Positions 1-8,588 of a DNA stretch of 64,000 nt are shown here, in pieces. How positions within the stretch are numbered: the stretch's first letter is position 1; every line of letters starts with the position of its first letter. The stretch covers positions 1,922,001-1,986,000 of the forward strand of contig NZ_CP042301.2 of NCBI RefSeq assembly GCF_007922615.2. Direction: 5' to 3'. A program made the position numbers and the translations under genes. The DNA is from Nitratireductor mangrovi. Its GTDB lineage: Bacteria; Pseudomonadota; Alphaproteobacteria; Rhizobiales; Rhizobiaceae. The notes under the pieces were generated by a model, which worked only from the letters and a program-made list of their open reading frames with translations, did no database searches and was not told the DNA's origin.

Positions 1-185
1 TGACATTCTCCTATCCAGTCCCGCAAACGAGCGCGGGTGGTGTGTTCTCGGAATGCCGGCAACCGTGCCGCCGGCAGGCACGCTACATATGCGCCACGCC
101 GGCACGCGTAAAGGCCGCAGAACGACGCCGCAGCCAAAATCAGAAATCGAACGTCGGTGCGGGGCTTAGTTCCCGCCGGGCAGCG

Positions 186-362
186 CTAGCTGTTGTCCTC
201 GACCGGGGCTTTCGGGCCGTTCTTCTTGATCGACTCGATCGCGTTCTCGGCACTGGCCTTGGAAGTGTAGCCTTCGGTGGAGAACATGATCTCGCTGTTG
301 TATTTGAAGCGGACGCGATATTCGCCCCTCTTGTCCTTGTAGATTTCGAACTTGTGAGCCAT
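186..362 (-). CDS. YegP-like DUF1508 protein (58 aa)
   Basis: A 58-residue protein begins at the ATG at 362 (MAHKFEIYKDKRGEYRVRF) and stops at 186. It carries the DUF1508/YegP signature: an opening strand FEIYKDKRGEYRVRFKYNS, then EGYTSKASAENAIESIKKN, one repeat of the small alpha/beta fold usually found as a tandem in YegP. Proteins of this family are cytosolic and no biochemical role is established. It lies downstream of yidD on the same strand with a 143-base gap. The family call is good because of the xGYxxKxxAxxxIxSxxxN pattern; function is unknown. Confidence 0.85.
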   Translation of the reverse strand: MAHKFEIYKDKRGEYRVRFKYNSEIMFSTEGYTSKASAENAIESIKKNGPKAPVEDNS

Positions 363-505
363 TTGCGGCCTCCCTCTCCATTGTCAGGACTTGCGATTCG
401 CAAGTTGCCAGCGGAACGCGCGTGGGACAAGTGGAAGTTGGCAATGGCGCGGACTGCGCGTCGCTGGCCAGATAGTCGATCGCCGGCGCCCCCCGGCAGG
501 GGCCA

Positions 506-841
506 TCAGCAGGACGCGTGCCGCCCCCGACCGACCCCGCGATAGCGCCACGGGGCCCACCAGCGCAGCTCCGGCGCCAGCCGAGGCGGAACGTTGTCGA
601 TGCCGTGGGTGCCGCCGGGCCCGCAACGCATGACACGGAACAGTCCGAGCCACACTCCCGCCCACAGCCCGTGGCGGGCGATCGCCTCATAGGCATATTC
701 CGAACAGGTGGGCAAATGGCGGCAAGTATTGCCGATGAAGCCGGACAGAGTGAGTTGATAAAGCCGCACAGCGGCGGTGCCGAGAAGGCGGCCCGGCGTC
801 CTCGGCCACGGACCCCTGTAGTTGCGGGACCGCTCAGCCAT
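506..841 (-). CDS. yidD: Membrane protein insertion efficiency factor YidD
   Basis: This 111-residue protein has the YidD core around residues 25-85: an amphipathic N-terminal helix (LYQLTLSGFIG), then CRHLPTCSEYAYEAIARHG and the RCGPGG-GIDNVP tail that replaces the usual RCHPxxxGGxDPVP. YidD assists YidC-dependent insertion of inner-membrane proteins from the cytoplasmic face. Its ATG at 841 overlaps by 8 bases the end of the HepT-like remnant upstream, so it is probably read through from the IscU-like operon. The C-terminal extension (RWWAPWRYRGVGRGRH) is typical of rhizobial members. Confidence 0.93.
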   Translation of the reverse strand: MAERSRNYRGPWPRTPGRLLGTAAVRLYQLTLSGFIGNTCRHLPTCSEYAYEAIARHGLWAGVWLGLFRVMRCGPGGTHGIDNVPPRLAPELRWWAPWRYRGVGRGRHASC

Positions 842-1115
842 GGCTGTCGGTCAAAAGCTGCCCGATATCGGCTACCAAACGCGGCACGTAGTACGTATCC
901 CAGAGGGTTTGCCGGTCAAAGGTATCATAGCCATGAGACAAGCGATTTCGCGTCCGGTAGGCGGCAGCGAGTTCGAGCTCTGGATAAGCGATTGCGAAGC
1001 CTCGAAAGCGCCGTAAAATCTCACCGGCTGCCTCGCCAATCGCCTCCACGCATTTGCAAGCGCCTGCTTGCCGCAGCTCGTCGACAACAAATTCGTCCCG
1101 CGAAACGCCGTCCAA
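834..1115 (-). pseudogene. HepT-like HEPN (DUF86) toxin, N-terminally damaged
   Basis: The readable 93 residues contain the HepT core: VVDELRQAGACKCVEAIGEAAGEILRRF followed by RNRLSHGY, which keeps the HEPN RNase signature RX4HXY. The frame continues upstream with family-like residues (LLENIVA) before a TGA at about 1138-1140, then NRLARFLDG, so the normal N-terminus is interrupted by a nonsense codon; only a TTG at 1115 could restart translation. HepT is the toxin of the HEPN/MNT system, neutralised by the nucleotidyltransferase MntA. The matching mntA fragment lies just upstream. The stop overlaps the yidD start by 8 bases. The active-site motif is intact, but I judge the gene decayed. Confidence 0.7.
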
Positions 1116-1204
1116 GAATCGGGCAAGGCGATTGCCTCAGGCGACGATATTCTCCAGCAACGGTGCCAGCGACCGCCGGTGTCGTCCATTACATCGCGCG
1201 CCGG

Positions 1205-1348
1205 TCAGATTCGATCCTGACGGTCGCTGCCGGGCCGGTCCTCGCCGCGTGCCGTCGAGCCGAAAAGGCGCGGATTGGCCACGGGGTACTTGGCGATAAT
1301 GGCCAGTGCCTCGTCACGGTGCCTGGCAAGAGCTTCCGAAGGACGCAT
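1205..1348 (-). pseudogene. MntA-like nucleotidyltransferase antitoxin, truncated
   Basis: An open frame of 47 residues starts at the ATG at 1348 and reads a typical MntA N-terminus ending in LFGSTARGEDRPGSD, the first nucleotidyltransferase motif (GSxARGxxxxxSD). It then runs into a short out-of-family tail (RQDRI) and a stop at 1205. MntA proteins are about 100 residues and continue with DLLV and the rest of the catalytic pocket, all absent here. HepT-like sequence resumes within about 50 bases, so an internal deletion has probably removed the end of mntA and the start of hepT. The fragment begins 10 bases after the stop of the IscU-like gene. Confidence 0.72.
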
Positions 1349-1357
1349 GGCCCCTCC

Positions 1358-1804
1358 CTAGGCCGCCTCTTCGGCGCGCTTTTTCTCGATCTGCGCAATG
1401 GCGTCGACGACGGCGTCGAAGGTCAGCATGGTGGAGGCATGGCGCGCCTTGTAGTCGCGCACCGGCTCCAGGTACTTGAGATCGCTGAAGCGGCCTTCAG
1501 GCGGCGCTCCGTTTTCCTTCAGCATGCGGCGCATCGCTTCGCGGACCGCGCGCAACTCGTCAGCCCCGGCGCCAACGACGTGTTGCGCCATGATCGACGA
1601 AGAGGCCTGGCCGAGTGCACACGCCTTCACCTCGTGCGCGAAGTCAGTGACGACACCGTCTTCCATCTTGAGGTCGACGAGGACCGTTGAGCCGCAAAGC
1701 TTGCTATGCGCACGCGCGGAGGCGTCGGGTTCCGGCAGGCGACCGATGCGCGGGATATTGCCGGCAAAACCGAGAATTTTCGCATTGTAGACGTCGTCGA
1801 TCAT
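1358..1804 (-). CDS. IscU/NifU-N-like iron-sulfur scaffold protein
   Basis: This 148-residue protein matches the IscU/NifU N-terminal fold: an early DVYNAKILGFAGNIP segment, C-G-S-T at the position of the first cluster ligand (KLCGSTVLVDL), and VKACALGQASSSIM with the second cysteine. The third usual cysteine near the C-terminus is missing (GRFSDLKYLEPVRDYKARHAS has none), as in the divergent rhizobial subgroup, so scaffold function is inferred. Start chosen at the ATG at 1804 because family similarity begins there (MIDDVYNAKI); the frame is open further upstream. It is divergent from folE and heads the transcript to yidD. Confidence 0.85.
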   Translation of the reverse strand: MIDDVYNAKILGFAGNIPRIGRLPEPDASARAHSKLCGSTVLVDLKMEDGVVTDFAHEVKACALGQASSSIMAQHVVGAGADELRAVREAMRRMLKENGAPPEGRFSDLKYLEPVRDYKARHASTMLTFDAVVDAIAQIEKKRAEEAA

Positions 1805-1877
1805 TATTTTTCGCGCCGTTGTCGGGAGTGTGACAATCCGTTTCGGATTGCCGCCTTCCCTTTGTTGTATGCGCTCA

Positions 1878-1907
1878 TATATAATGCTTGGGTTACCGAC
1901 GCAGCAA
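1878..1907 (-). promoter_or_regulatory. Possible sigma-70-type promoter for the IscU-like gene
   Basis: Read on the minus strand, TTGCTG (1907-1902) and TATATA (1883-1878) are separated by 18 bases and lie about 75 bases ahead of the ATG at 1804. The match is to the housekeeping consensus only. No transcript data are available. Confidence 0.35.
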
Positions 1908-2044
1908 GGCATGTGCGCCGTCGCGTCGGAAAACACGATGCCGTTTTCGGGCAAGTTTCGGAAATCCGTTCCTGCAATCCCTGAAAAGGCCGTGGTCCGT
2001 TCAACTCGTTCCTCCTCAGAGAGGAACTACGGGAGACGCTTTTC

Positions 2045-2674
2045 ATGGACGCCATTTTGAAGCCGTTCATCAACCAGCAGCAGACCGGCCCGGGCGAAAG
2101 ACCGAGCAAGGCCGAGGCCGAGAACGCCGTGCGCACGCTCTTGCGCTGGATCGGCGAAAATCCCGACCGCGAAGGGCTGATCGATACGCCGGAGCGCGTC
2201 GCCAAGGCCTATCGCGAGATGTTTTCGGGCTACGAGCGCGACCCGGCCGAAGAACTCGGACGTACCTTCGAGGAGGTCGCCGGCTTCGACGACATGGTCG
2301 TGGAGCGCGACATCCATTTCCATTCGCATTGCGAACACCACATGGTGCCGATCATCGGCAAGGCGCATATCGGCTACCTTCCCGACGGCAAGGTCGTCGG
2401 CTTGTCGAAGCTCGCGCGTGTGGTCGACATCTTCGCCCAGCGCCTGCAGACGCAGGAGGCGATGACGGCGCAGATCGCCGGGTCGATCCAGGATACGCTC
2501 AATCCGCGCGGCGTCGCGGTCATGATCGAAGCCGAGCACATGTGCATGGCCATGCGCGGTATCCGCAAGCATGGAGCAACCACGCTGACCTCGACCTTCA
2601 CCGGCGCCTTCAAGGACCATGTGGAGGAGCAGATGCGCTTCATGACCCTGCTTCGGGCCGGCACCAGGGGTTGA
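2045..2674 (+). CDS. folE: GTP cyclohydrolase I FolE
   Basis: A 209-residue enzyme that converts GTP to 7,8-dihydroneopterin triphosphate, the first step of folate (and queuosine precursor) synthesis. The zinc ligands are visible as Cys96 and His99 in SHCEHH and Cys167 in EAEHMCM. The [16 protein letters not shown] segment and the [13 protein letters not shown] helix are also diagnostic. Length fits the type IA family. It is followed 34 bases later by hisI on the same strand, an arrangement common in rhizobia. Confidence 0.97.
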   Translation: MDAILKPFINQQQTGPGERPSKAEAENAVRTLLRWIGENPDREGLIDTPERVAKAYREMFSGYERDPAEELGRTFEEVAGFDDMVVERDIHFHSHCEHHMVPIIGKAHIGYLPDGKVVGLSKLARVVDIFAQRLQTQEAMTAQIAGSIQDTLNPRGVAVMIEAEHMCMAMRGIRKHGATTLTSTFTGAFKDHVEEQMRFMTLLRAGTRG

Positions 2675-2708
2675 GTTCCCGCCGGTTCCCACCAGACGAA
2701 AGACCGGC

Positions 2709-3173
2709 ATGTCTCCGACCGACTTCCCCGCCCCCTCCGCTTCCAAGGACGACCTAGAAGAAGGGGCGGTATTTTCGCCGCGCTTCGACGCCAACGGACT
2801 GGTGACCGCAGTGGTCACGGATGCGGCCGACAGCACCCTGTTGATGGTAGCGCATATGAATGCCGAAGCGCTGGCGCTGACGCTCGAGAGCGGCGTGGCG
2901 CACTACTGGTCGCGCTCGCGCGGCGCCATCTGGAAGAAGGGTGAAACCTCCGGCAACCTGCAGCATGTCGTCGAGATGAGGACCGACTGCGACCAGGACG
3001 CGGTATGGCTGAGTGTGAATGTCGCAGGCCGCGACGCAACCTGTCACACCGGACGGCGTTCATGCTTCTACCGGGTCGTGGAAATGCTGGACGGCGTCGC
3101 GAGCCTCACGACCGACGGCAGCGTGCCACGTTTCGATCCGGAAACCGTCTACGGGCCGAAGAACTCGGCCTGA
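2709..3173 (+). CDS. hisI: Phosphoribosyl-AMP cyclohydrolase HisI
   Basis: This 154-residue protein opens the adenine ring of phosphoribosyl-AMP in histidine biosynthesis. The magnesium-binding DxDxD motif is at residues 93-97 (DCDQD), and the zinc cysteines lie at 94, 112 and 119 (CHTGRRSCF). The segment [19 protein letters not shown] is family-specific. There is no C-terminal HisE pyrophosphohydrolase domain, so this is the monofunctional alphaproteobacterial form. The N-terminal 18 residues are a variable extension. It probably shares a transcript with folE. Confidence 0.97.
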   Translation: MSPTDFPAPSASKDDLEEGAVFSPRFDANGLVTAVVTDAADSTLLMVAHMNAEALALTLESGVAHYWSRSRGAIWKKGETSGNLQHVVEMRTDCDQDAVWLSVNVAGRDATCHTGRRSCFYRVVEMLDGVASLTTDGSVPRFDPETVYGPKNSA

Positions 3174-3247
3174 ATGTGGGCTGAACCACGGATTCATGGT
3201 TTCGATACCCATATGGTCTATGGTGAAGCACAGGGACGCATTGGGAG

Positions 3248-4225
3248 ATGAAGATGCTCGAGTGGGCATCGCTTCGGACCAGGCAGGATCAGCGGGACAA
3301 CCAGTCGGTTCCCCCGGACGTTGACGCGCCCGAACCTCAGCCGGAACGCAAGACGGGTATCGCGCTGGCGCTCGGCGGCGGCGCGGCGCGCGGCTGGGCC
3401 CATATCGGCGTGCTGCGCGCGCTGGACGAAGCCGGCATCCGCATCAACATGATCGCCGGAACCTCGATCGGCGCGCTGGTCGGCGGCTGCTACCTGGCCG
3501 GCAAGCTCGACGAACTCGAGGAATTCGCGCGCAGCCTGACCCGGCGGCGCATTTTCGGCCTGCTCGACCTGCATCTGGGCGGTGCCGGCCTGTTCGGCGG
3601 CATGCGGCTCACCGCGCGCATGCAGGAACACATGAACGGCGTCACCTTCGAGGACCTCGAGAAGCCGTTCGTCTGCGTTGCCTCGGAAATCCGCACCGGC
3701 CACGAAATCTGGCTGTCGAGCGGGAGCCTGATCACTGCCATGCGCGCCTCCTACGCGCTGCCCGGCGTGTTCGAGCCGGTGACGGCCAACAAGCGAGTGC
3801 TGGTCGACGGCGCTCTGGTTAACCCGGTGCCGGTGTCGGTCTGCCGCGCCTATGAGCAGCCGCTGGTCGTGGCGGTCAACCTGCACTACGACCTCTTCGG
3901 CCGCGCCGCCGTGATCAAGCACAGCGCCGGCGAACTGGTCGTTGAAAAGCCGGCCCGCCAGGCCGACGTGACCGGCACCCATCATCGCGACGCCGAGGCC
4001 CGTCTCGGCATCACCGGGGTGATGGTGGAGGCGTTCAACATCATTCAGGACCGCATCTCGCGGGCGCGCCTTGCCGGTGACCCGCCGGATATGTCCGTGC
4101 AGCCGAAACTCGGCCATATCGGGCTTACCGAGTTCCACCGCGCCGACGAGGCGATCCGGCTCGGCTACGAGGCCACCATGGCCAATCTCAACGAGTTGAA
4201 GCGCCTGCAGACCGTGCTTGGCTAG
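3248..4225 (+). CDS. Patatin-like phospholipase (RssA family)
   Basis: The 325-residue protein holds a patatin domain from about residue 36 to 235: oxyanion loop GGGAARG (43-49), nucleophile elbow GTSIG with Ser73, and the Asp-Gly-Ala partner at 187-189 (LVDGAL). This Ser-Asp dyad hydrolyses acyl esters of phospholipids or related lipids. No signal peptide is visible, so it probably acts on the cytoplasmic membrane face. A second in-frame ATG at 3254 sits better behind the GGGAG-like Shine-Dalgarno and may be the true start. It converges on recJ with 24 bases between the stops. Confidence 0.92.
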   Translation: MKMLEWASLRTRQDQRDNQSVPPDVDAPEPQPERKTGIALALGGGAARGWAHIGVLRALDEAGIRINMIAGTSIGALVGGCYLAGKLDELEEFARSLTRRRIFGLLDLHLGGAGLFGGMRLTARMQEHMNGVTFEDLEKPFVCVASEIRTGHEIWLSSGSLITAMRASYALPGVFEPVTANKRVLVDGALVNPVPVSVCRAYEQPLVVAVNLHYDLFGRAAVIKHSAGELVVEKPARQADVTGTHHRDAEARLGITGVMVEAFNIIQDRISRARLAGDPPDMSVQPKLGHIGLTEFHRADEAIRLGYEATMANLNELKRLQTVLG

Positions 4226-4249
4226 CCCCAAGCTTCGTGAGTTCTCAGA

Positions 4250-6043
4250 CTATTCGGCGGCCGCCGCGTCGGTCAGGCGAAACTGCGCCGATTTCACGCC
4301 ATTCCAGTAGTTGGCCGACAACGTACCGGCTGCGTGGATGGCACGGCCGCGATTTTCGAACAGGAAGCGCCCAAGCTCGGTCTCGGCGGCGCGAAACGCC
4401 ACCGCCTGCAGGCGCCCTCCTGCCCCCGAGCGCAGGTCAAGGCGCAGGTGATTCTGTCCCACCGGGCGGACATTGGCGAGCTGGTGCCGCGGCAACGCGA
4501 AGACCGGCTGCGCGTGGCCGGCGCCATACGGGCCTGCCTTGTCGATCATGTCGAGCAGTTCGAGCGTTGCGCCCTCGGCGGCAAGGGCTGCATCGATCTT
4601 CACCGACTGCTCGTCGCGCAGCCGGAAGACGTCCTCGCCGGCACGCTCCTCGAAAAAAGCCCGGAGCGCACCGAGCCTCTCGCGTTTCACCGTGATGCCT
4701 GCCGCCATCGCATGGCCGCCGCCCTTGACGATCAGTTCGCGTGCCGCCGCCTCGCGCACCAGACGGCCGAGATCGAAACCGGCAATCGAGCGCCCCGAGC
4801 CTGTTCCCTCACCGTTTGGGTTGAACGCGACGGCAAAGACCGGGCGACGGAACTGTTCCTTCAGCCGTGCCGCGATCAACCCGACGATGCCCGGATGCCA
4901 ACTCTCGCTGGCGGTGACGAGCACGGCAGGCCCCCTGCCCGCGGCAAGCTCGGCCTCCGCCTCCGCACGCGCCTCGTCCAGCATCGCGCGTTCCATCTGC
5001 TGGCGCTCCTGGTTGAGGCGGTCGAGTTGTTCGGCGATCTCACGGGCGCGGGCGGGATCGTCCTCGGCCAGCAGCCGCGACCCAAGGGCAGCGTCACCAA
5101 TTCGGCCGCCGGCATTTATGCGCGGTCCGATCAGATAACCGAGATGGAAGGTGTTGGTCGGCTCGCCGATGCGCGCCACGCGCTGCAAGGCCGCAAGGCC
5201 GGGGTTCTGCTGATGACGCGCCGCGATCAGGCCCTTCACGACGAAGGCCCGGTTGACACCGGCCAGCGGCACCACGTCGCACACCGTCGCCAGCGCGACG
5301 AGGTCGAGGAAGGAAAGAAGATCGGGCAGCGGGCCGGTCCAGCCGCCGTCGCGCACGACCTTGGCCGTAGCAACGAGCGCGACAAAGGTGACGCCAGCCG
5401 CGCAAAGATGCCCCTGCCCAGAAAGATCATCATCGCGATTGGGATTGACGACGGCTATAGCGGCGGGAAGCGGGCCGCCGACCTGGTGGTGATCGAGCAC
5501 GACGACATCGGCACCGGCCTCGTTGGCGGCGTCGATCGAGGGAGAGCTGTTTGTGCCGCAGTCGACGGTGACGATCAGCGAAGCCCCACGCCCGATCAGT
5601 TCGCGCATAGCATCGGGGTTCGGGCCGTAACCCTCGAAGACGCGATCGGGAATGTAGATTTCGGTCTCTACCCCGAAATGGCGCAGGAAGCGTTTCAAGA
5701 GCGCCGAAGCGGCGGCACCGTCGACATCGTAATCGCCGAAGATCGCCACCCGCTCGCGCCGGCGAATGGCTTCCGCCAATCGTGCAGCGGCCTTCGCCAT
5801 GTCGGTGAGCGAGGCCGGGTCGGGCAAGAGATCGCGAATGGTCGGGTCGAGAAACTGTCGCGTCGCCTCGGCACCGATGCCGCGGCCCGCGAGTACACGG
5901 GCCACGATGTCGGGCACGCCGTGAGTTTGCGCGATCGTCAGCGCATCGTTTTCCGCACGCTCGCTGAGGCGGTGAACCCAGGCGAGCCCGGTCGCCGAGC
6001 GCTTCACGTCGAGAAAAAACCGCGCCTCAGACATGGCCATCAT
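4250..6043 (-). CDS. recJ: Single-stranded-DNA exonuclease RecJ
   Basis: A 597-residue DHH-family 5'-3' exonuclease used in RecF-pathway recombination and mismatch repair. Motif I is GDYDVDGAAA (Asp104, Asp106, Asp108), motif II is VTVDCGT near residue 160, and the DHH triad is at 184-186 (LDHHQ). The DHHA1 domain contains GSGRSIAGFDLG and KGGGHAMAAG; the C-terminal OB-like part ends with LQAVAFR. It is the last gene of the aminotransferase-hom-glpX-recJ run, 66 bases after glpX. Confidence 0.97.
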   Translation of the reverse strand: MMAMSEARFFLDVKRSATGLAWVHRLSERAENDALTIAQTHGVPDIVARVLAGRGIGAEATRQFLDPTIRDLLPDPASLTDMAKAAARLAEAIRRRERVAIFGDYDVDGAAASALLKRFLRHFGVETEIYIPDRVFEGYGPNPDAMRELIGRGASLIVTVDCGTNSSPSIDAANEAGADVVVLDHHQVGGPLPAAIAVVNPNRDDDLSGQGHLCAAGVTFVALVATAKVVRDGGWTGPLPDLLSFLDLVALATVCDVVPLAGVNRAFVVKGLIAARHQQNPGLAALQRVARIGEPTNTFHLGYLIGPRINAGGRIGDAALGSRLLAEDDPARAREIAEQLDRLNQERQQMERAMLDEARAEAEAELAAGRGPAVLVTASESWHPGIVGLIAARLKEQFRRPVFAVAFNPNGEGTGSGRSIAGFDLGRLVREAAARELIVKGGGHAMAAGITVKRERLGALRAFFEERAGEDVFRLRDEQSVKIDAALAAEGATLELLDMIDKAGPYGAGHAQPVFALPRHQLANVRPVGQNHLRLDLRSGAGGRLQAVAFRAAETELGRFLFENRGRAIHAAGTLSANYWNGVKSAQFRLTDAAAAE

Positions 6044-6109
6044 GGCGAATCATGGCGCCAAGCCTATGCGTGGGCCATGGGCCACCGCAAAGAGCATGTG
6101 CGGACGGGA

Positions 6110-7087
6110 TCAGAACTTGTCCAGGTCCTGGTGCCGTGCCTTGATCTCGCGCACCGTGCGCGAGGAGGAACGCATGACGATGGTGTGCGTCTGGATGAAA
6201 TCGCGCGCGAACTTCACGCCAGCCAGCAGATTGCCGTCGGTGACGCCGGTGGCGGCGAAAAGCACGTCGCCGCGCGCCATCTCGTCCATCTGGTAGACCT
6301 TTTCCGGGTCGTCAATGCCCATCTTCTTGGCACGGGCGACCTTCTCGTCGGTGTTGAGTTGAAGGCGGCCCTGCATCTGTCCGCCGATGCAACGCAGCGC
6401 CGCGGCGGCCAGCACGCCCTCGGGCGCGCCGCCGATGCCCATATAGATGTCGATGCCGGTCTCGTCGGGGTCGGTGGTGTGGATGACGCCGGCCACGTCA
6501 CCGTCGCCGATCAGCCGAATGGCCGCGCCGGTGGCCCGAACTTCCTCGATGAGGCGGGCATGACGCGGCCGATCGAGGATACAAGCGGTGATCTCGCCGA
6601 CCGGCACACCCTTGGCCTTGGCAAGCTTTTCGAGATTTTGCGCGGCCGGCGCATCGATGTCGATGGTGCCGGCCGGATAACCCGGACCGATGGCGATCTT
6701 GTCCATGTAGACATCCGGCGCGTAGAGCAGGCTGCCCTTTTCGGCGATCGCGATGACGGCCAGCGAGTTGGGCAGATTCTTGGCGCAGATCGTCGTGCCT
6801 TCGAGTGGGTCGAGCGCGATGTCGACGGCCGGGCCCTCGCCAGTGCCGACCTCCTCGCCGATATAAAGCATCGGCGCCTCGTCGCGCTCGCCCTCGCCGA
6901 TCACCACGGTGCCGTTGATTGGCAGGCGGTTGAGTTCGGAGCGCATGGCGTCGACGGCGACCTGGTCGGCAGCCTTTTCGTCGCCGCGCCCGCGCAGCCT
7001 AGCGGCGGCCACCGCGGCGCGCTCGGTAACGCGCACGAGTTCCAGGGTGAGAATACGATCGAGACCATTGGAGGCGAATTTGGCCAT
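6110..7087 (-). CDS. glpX: Class II fructose-1,6-bisphosphatase GlpX
   Basis: The 325-residue protein shows the GlpX hallmarks: GEGERDEAPMLYIGEEVG near residues 64-81 and the metal/phosphate motif DPLEGTT at 93-99, then PEGVLAAAALRCIGG. It dephosphorylates fructose-1,6-bisphosphate in gluconeogenesis. The ATG at 7087 (MAKFASNGLDRI) is preferred over upstream in-frame starts because the family begins there. A 148-base gap separates it from hom, so it may have its own promoter; hom-glpX-recJ order is common in rhizobia. Confidence 0.95.
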   Translation of the reverse strand: MAKFASNGLDRILTLELVRVTERAAVAAARLRGRGDEKAADQVAVDAMRSELNRLPINGTVVIGEGERDEAPMLYIGEEVGTGEGPAVDIALDPLEGTTICAKNLPNSLAVIAIAEKGSLLYAPDVYMDKIAIGPGYPAGTIDIDAPAAQNLEKLAKAKGVPVGEITACILDRPRHARLIEEVRATGAAIRLIGDGDVAGVIHTTDPDETGIDIYMGIGGAPEGVLAAAALRCIGGQMQGRLQLNTDEKVARAKKMGIDDPEKVYQMDEMARGDVLFAATGVTDGNLLAGVKFARDFIQTHTIVMRSSSRTVREIKARHQDLDKF

Positions 7088-7235
7088 GTCAGAAGTCCTG
7101 AAGGATGTCGGGCCCGGACGGGCGGCGAATAAATCGGTTGCCCCTTTTGTCAAAGAGGCCCGGCCCCGGCAAGGCGGCGGCCCCAGCTTTCCCCTACCCG
7201 CGCCCTGTAACAATCGATTGAAAAATTTCGGCGGG

Positions 7236-8549
7236 CTATTCGGCCCGCTCGATGCGGATCACCTGTGGCTTGTCGGTCAAATGGCCGTCCCTGGTAATGC
7301 CGTCGACGGCCTTGCGCACCGCTGCCTCGGTCGTTTCGTGCGTGACCAGGATCACGGTCTTGCGGTCGGCACCGTTGTCGCCATTGGCGTGCTGCACGAT
7401 CGACTCCAGCGAGATGTCGTTGTCGGCCATCCGGCGCGCGATCGCCGCGAACACACCGGCGCGATCGACGACGGTCAGCCGGATGAAATAGCCGCCGGCG
7501 TGTGCGCGCATGCGGGCGCGCTTGTAGGACGCAAGCTCGCGCGCCGGACGGCCGAACACCGGCCCGTGCTGGAAGCCGGGCCGCGACTTGGCGATATCGG
7601 CGATGTCGCCGATGACGGCCGAGGCGGTTGCGTTGCCGCCGGCGCCGGGACCGGACATCAGAAGTTCGCCGAGGATATCGGTCTCGATCGCAACCGCATT
7701 GGTGACGCCGTGCACCTGCGCGATGACAGAGGCGGTCGGCACCATGGTCGGATGGACACGCTGCTCGATGCCGCTTTCGGTGCGCTGCGCCACGCCGAGC
7801 AGCTTGATGCGATAGCCGAGTTCGCCGGCGGCGCGGATATCGGCCTGGGTGATGTTGGAGATGCCTTCCATGTAGATGTCGCCGGCGGCGATCCTGGTGC
7901 CGAAAGCGAGGCTGGTCAGGATGGCAAGCTTGTGCGCGGTGTCGTGCCCCTCGATGTCGAAAGTCGGATCGGCCTCGGCATAACCGAGCCGCTGCGCGTC
8001 GGCGAGGCAGTCGGCGAACGAGATGCCCTCCTCCTCCATCCGGGTCAGGATATAGTTGCAGGTTCCGTTGAGGATGCCGAAAACGCGGCTGATGGTGTTG
8101 CCGGCCATCGCCTCGCGCATGGTCTTGATGACCGGAATGCCACCGGCGACTGCCGCCTCGTAGTTCAGGAGCACGCCCCGCTTCTCGGCCGCCTCGGCTA
8201 GCGATACGCCGTGCGCAGCAAGCAGCGCCTTGTTGGCGGTGACGACGTGGCGGCCGGCCTCGAGGGCAGCCTTCACGCAGGCCCTGGCGATACCGTCCTC
8301 GCCGCCGATCAGTTCAACGAAAACATCAATTTCGGCCTTCTTCGCCAGCGCGACGGGATCATCGTACCAGTCGATGCCACCAAGGGTGATGCCGCGGTCG
8401 CGTGTCTTGTCCCGGGCCGAGACGGCGGCCACGGTGATGTCGCGCCCGCATTGCCGCGTCAGTTCCCCGGCCTTCTCGGAAAGCACGCGGACCACGGAAG
8501 CGCCGACGGTACCCAGGCCGGCAATTCCGACACGCAATGCTTCGCCCAT
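7236..8549 (-). CDS. hom: Homoserine dehydrogenase
   Basis: A 437-residue NAD(P)-dependent enzyme that reduces aspartate semialdehyde to homoserine on the way to threonine and methionine. The nucleotide-binding loop is GLGTVGASV near residues 10-18; VTANKALLA and GILNGTCNYILT carry the catalytic core, followed by EADPTFDIEGHDTAHKL. The C-terminal 80 residues form an ACT domain (FIRLTVVDRAGVFAAIARR), the usual site of threonine feedback. It lies 39 bases behind the aminotransferase gene and is probably co-transcribed with it. Confidence 0.97.
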   Translation of the reverse strand: MGEALRVGIAGLGTVGASVVRVLSEKAGELTRQCGRDITVAAVSARDKTRDRGITLGGIDWYDDPVALAKKAEIDVFVELIGGEDGIARACVKAALEAGRHVVTANKALLAAHGVSLAEAAEKRGVLLNYEAAVAGGIPVIKTMREAMAGNTISRVFGILNGTCNYILTRMEEEGISFADCLADAQRLGYAEADPTFDIEGHDTAHKLAILTSLAFGTRIAAGDIYMEGISNITQADIRAAGELGYRIKLLGVAQRTESGIEQRVHPTMVPTASVIAQVHGVTNAVAIETDILGELLMSGPGAGGNATASAVIGDIADIAKSRPGFQHGPVFGRPARELASYKRARMRAHAGGYFIRLTVVDRAGVFAAIARRMADNDISLESIVQHANGDNGADRKTVILVTHETTEAAVRKAVDGITRDGHLTDKPQVIRIERAE

Positions 8550-8588
8550 GGCTGGAAGCCTTTCCTTCGCTGAAGAATGTGGTCCGGC

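Noticed and set aside
1..185. Coding sequence at the left edge
   Set aside because: Frames reaching the edge show no recognisable protein pattern; GC-rich short inverted repeats are present but not a clear terminator.
4334..7132. 932-codon open frame on the plus strand opposite recJ and glpX
   Set aside because: It is an antisense shadow produced by high-GC codon use; recJ and glpX motifs are intact on the minus strand and the antisense product has no domain-like pattern.
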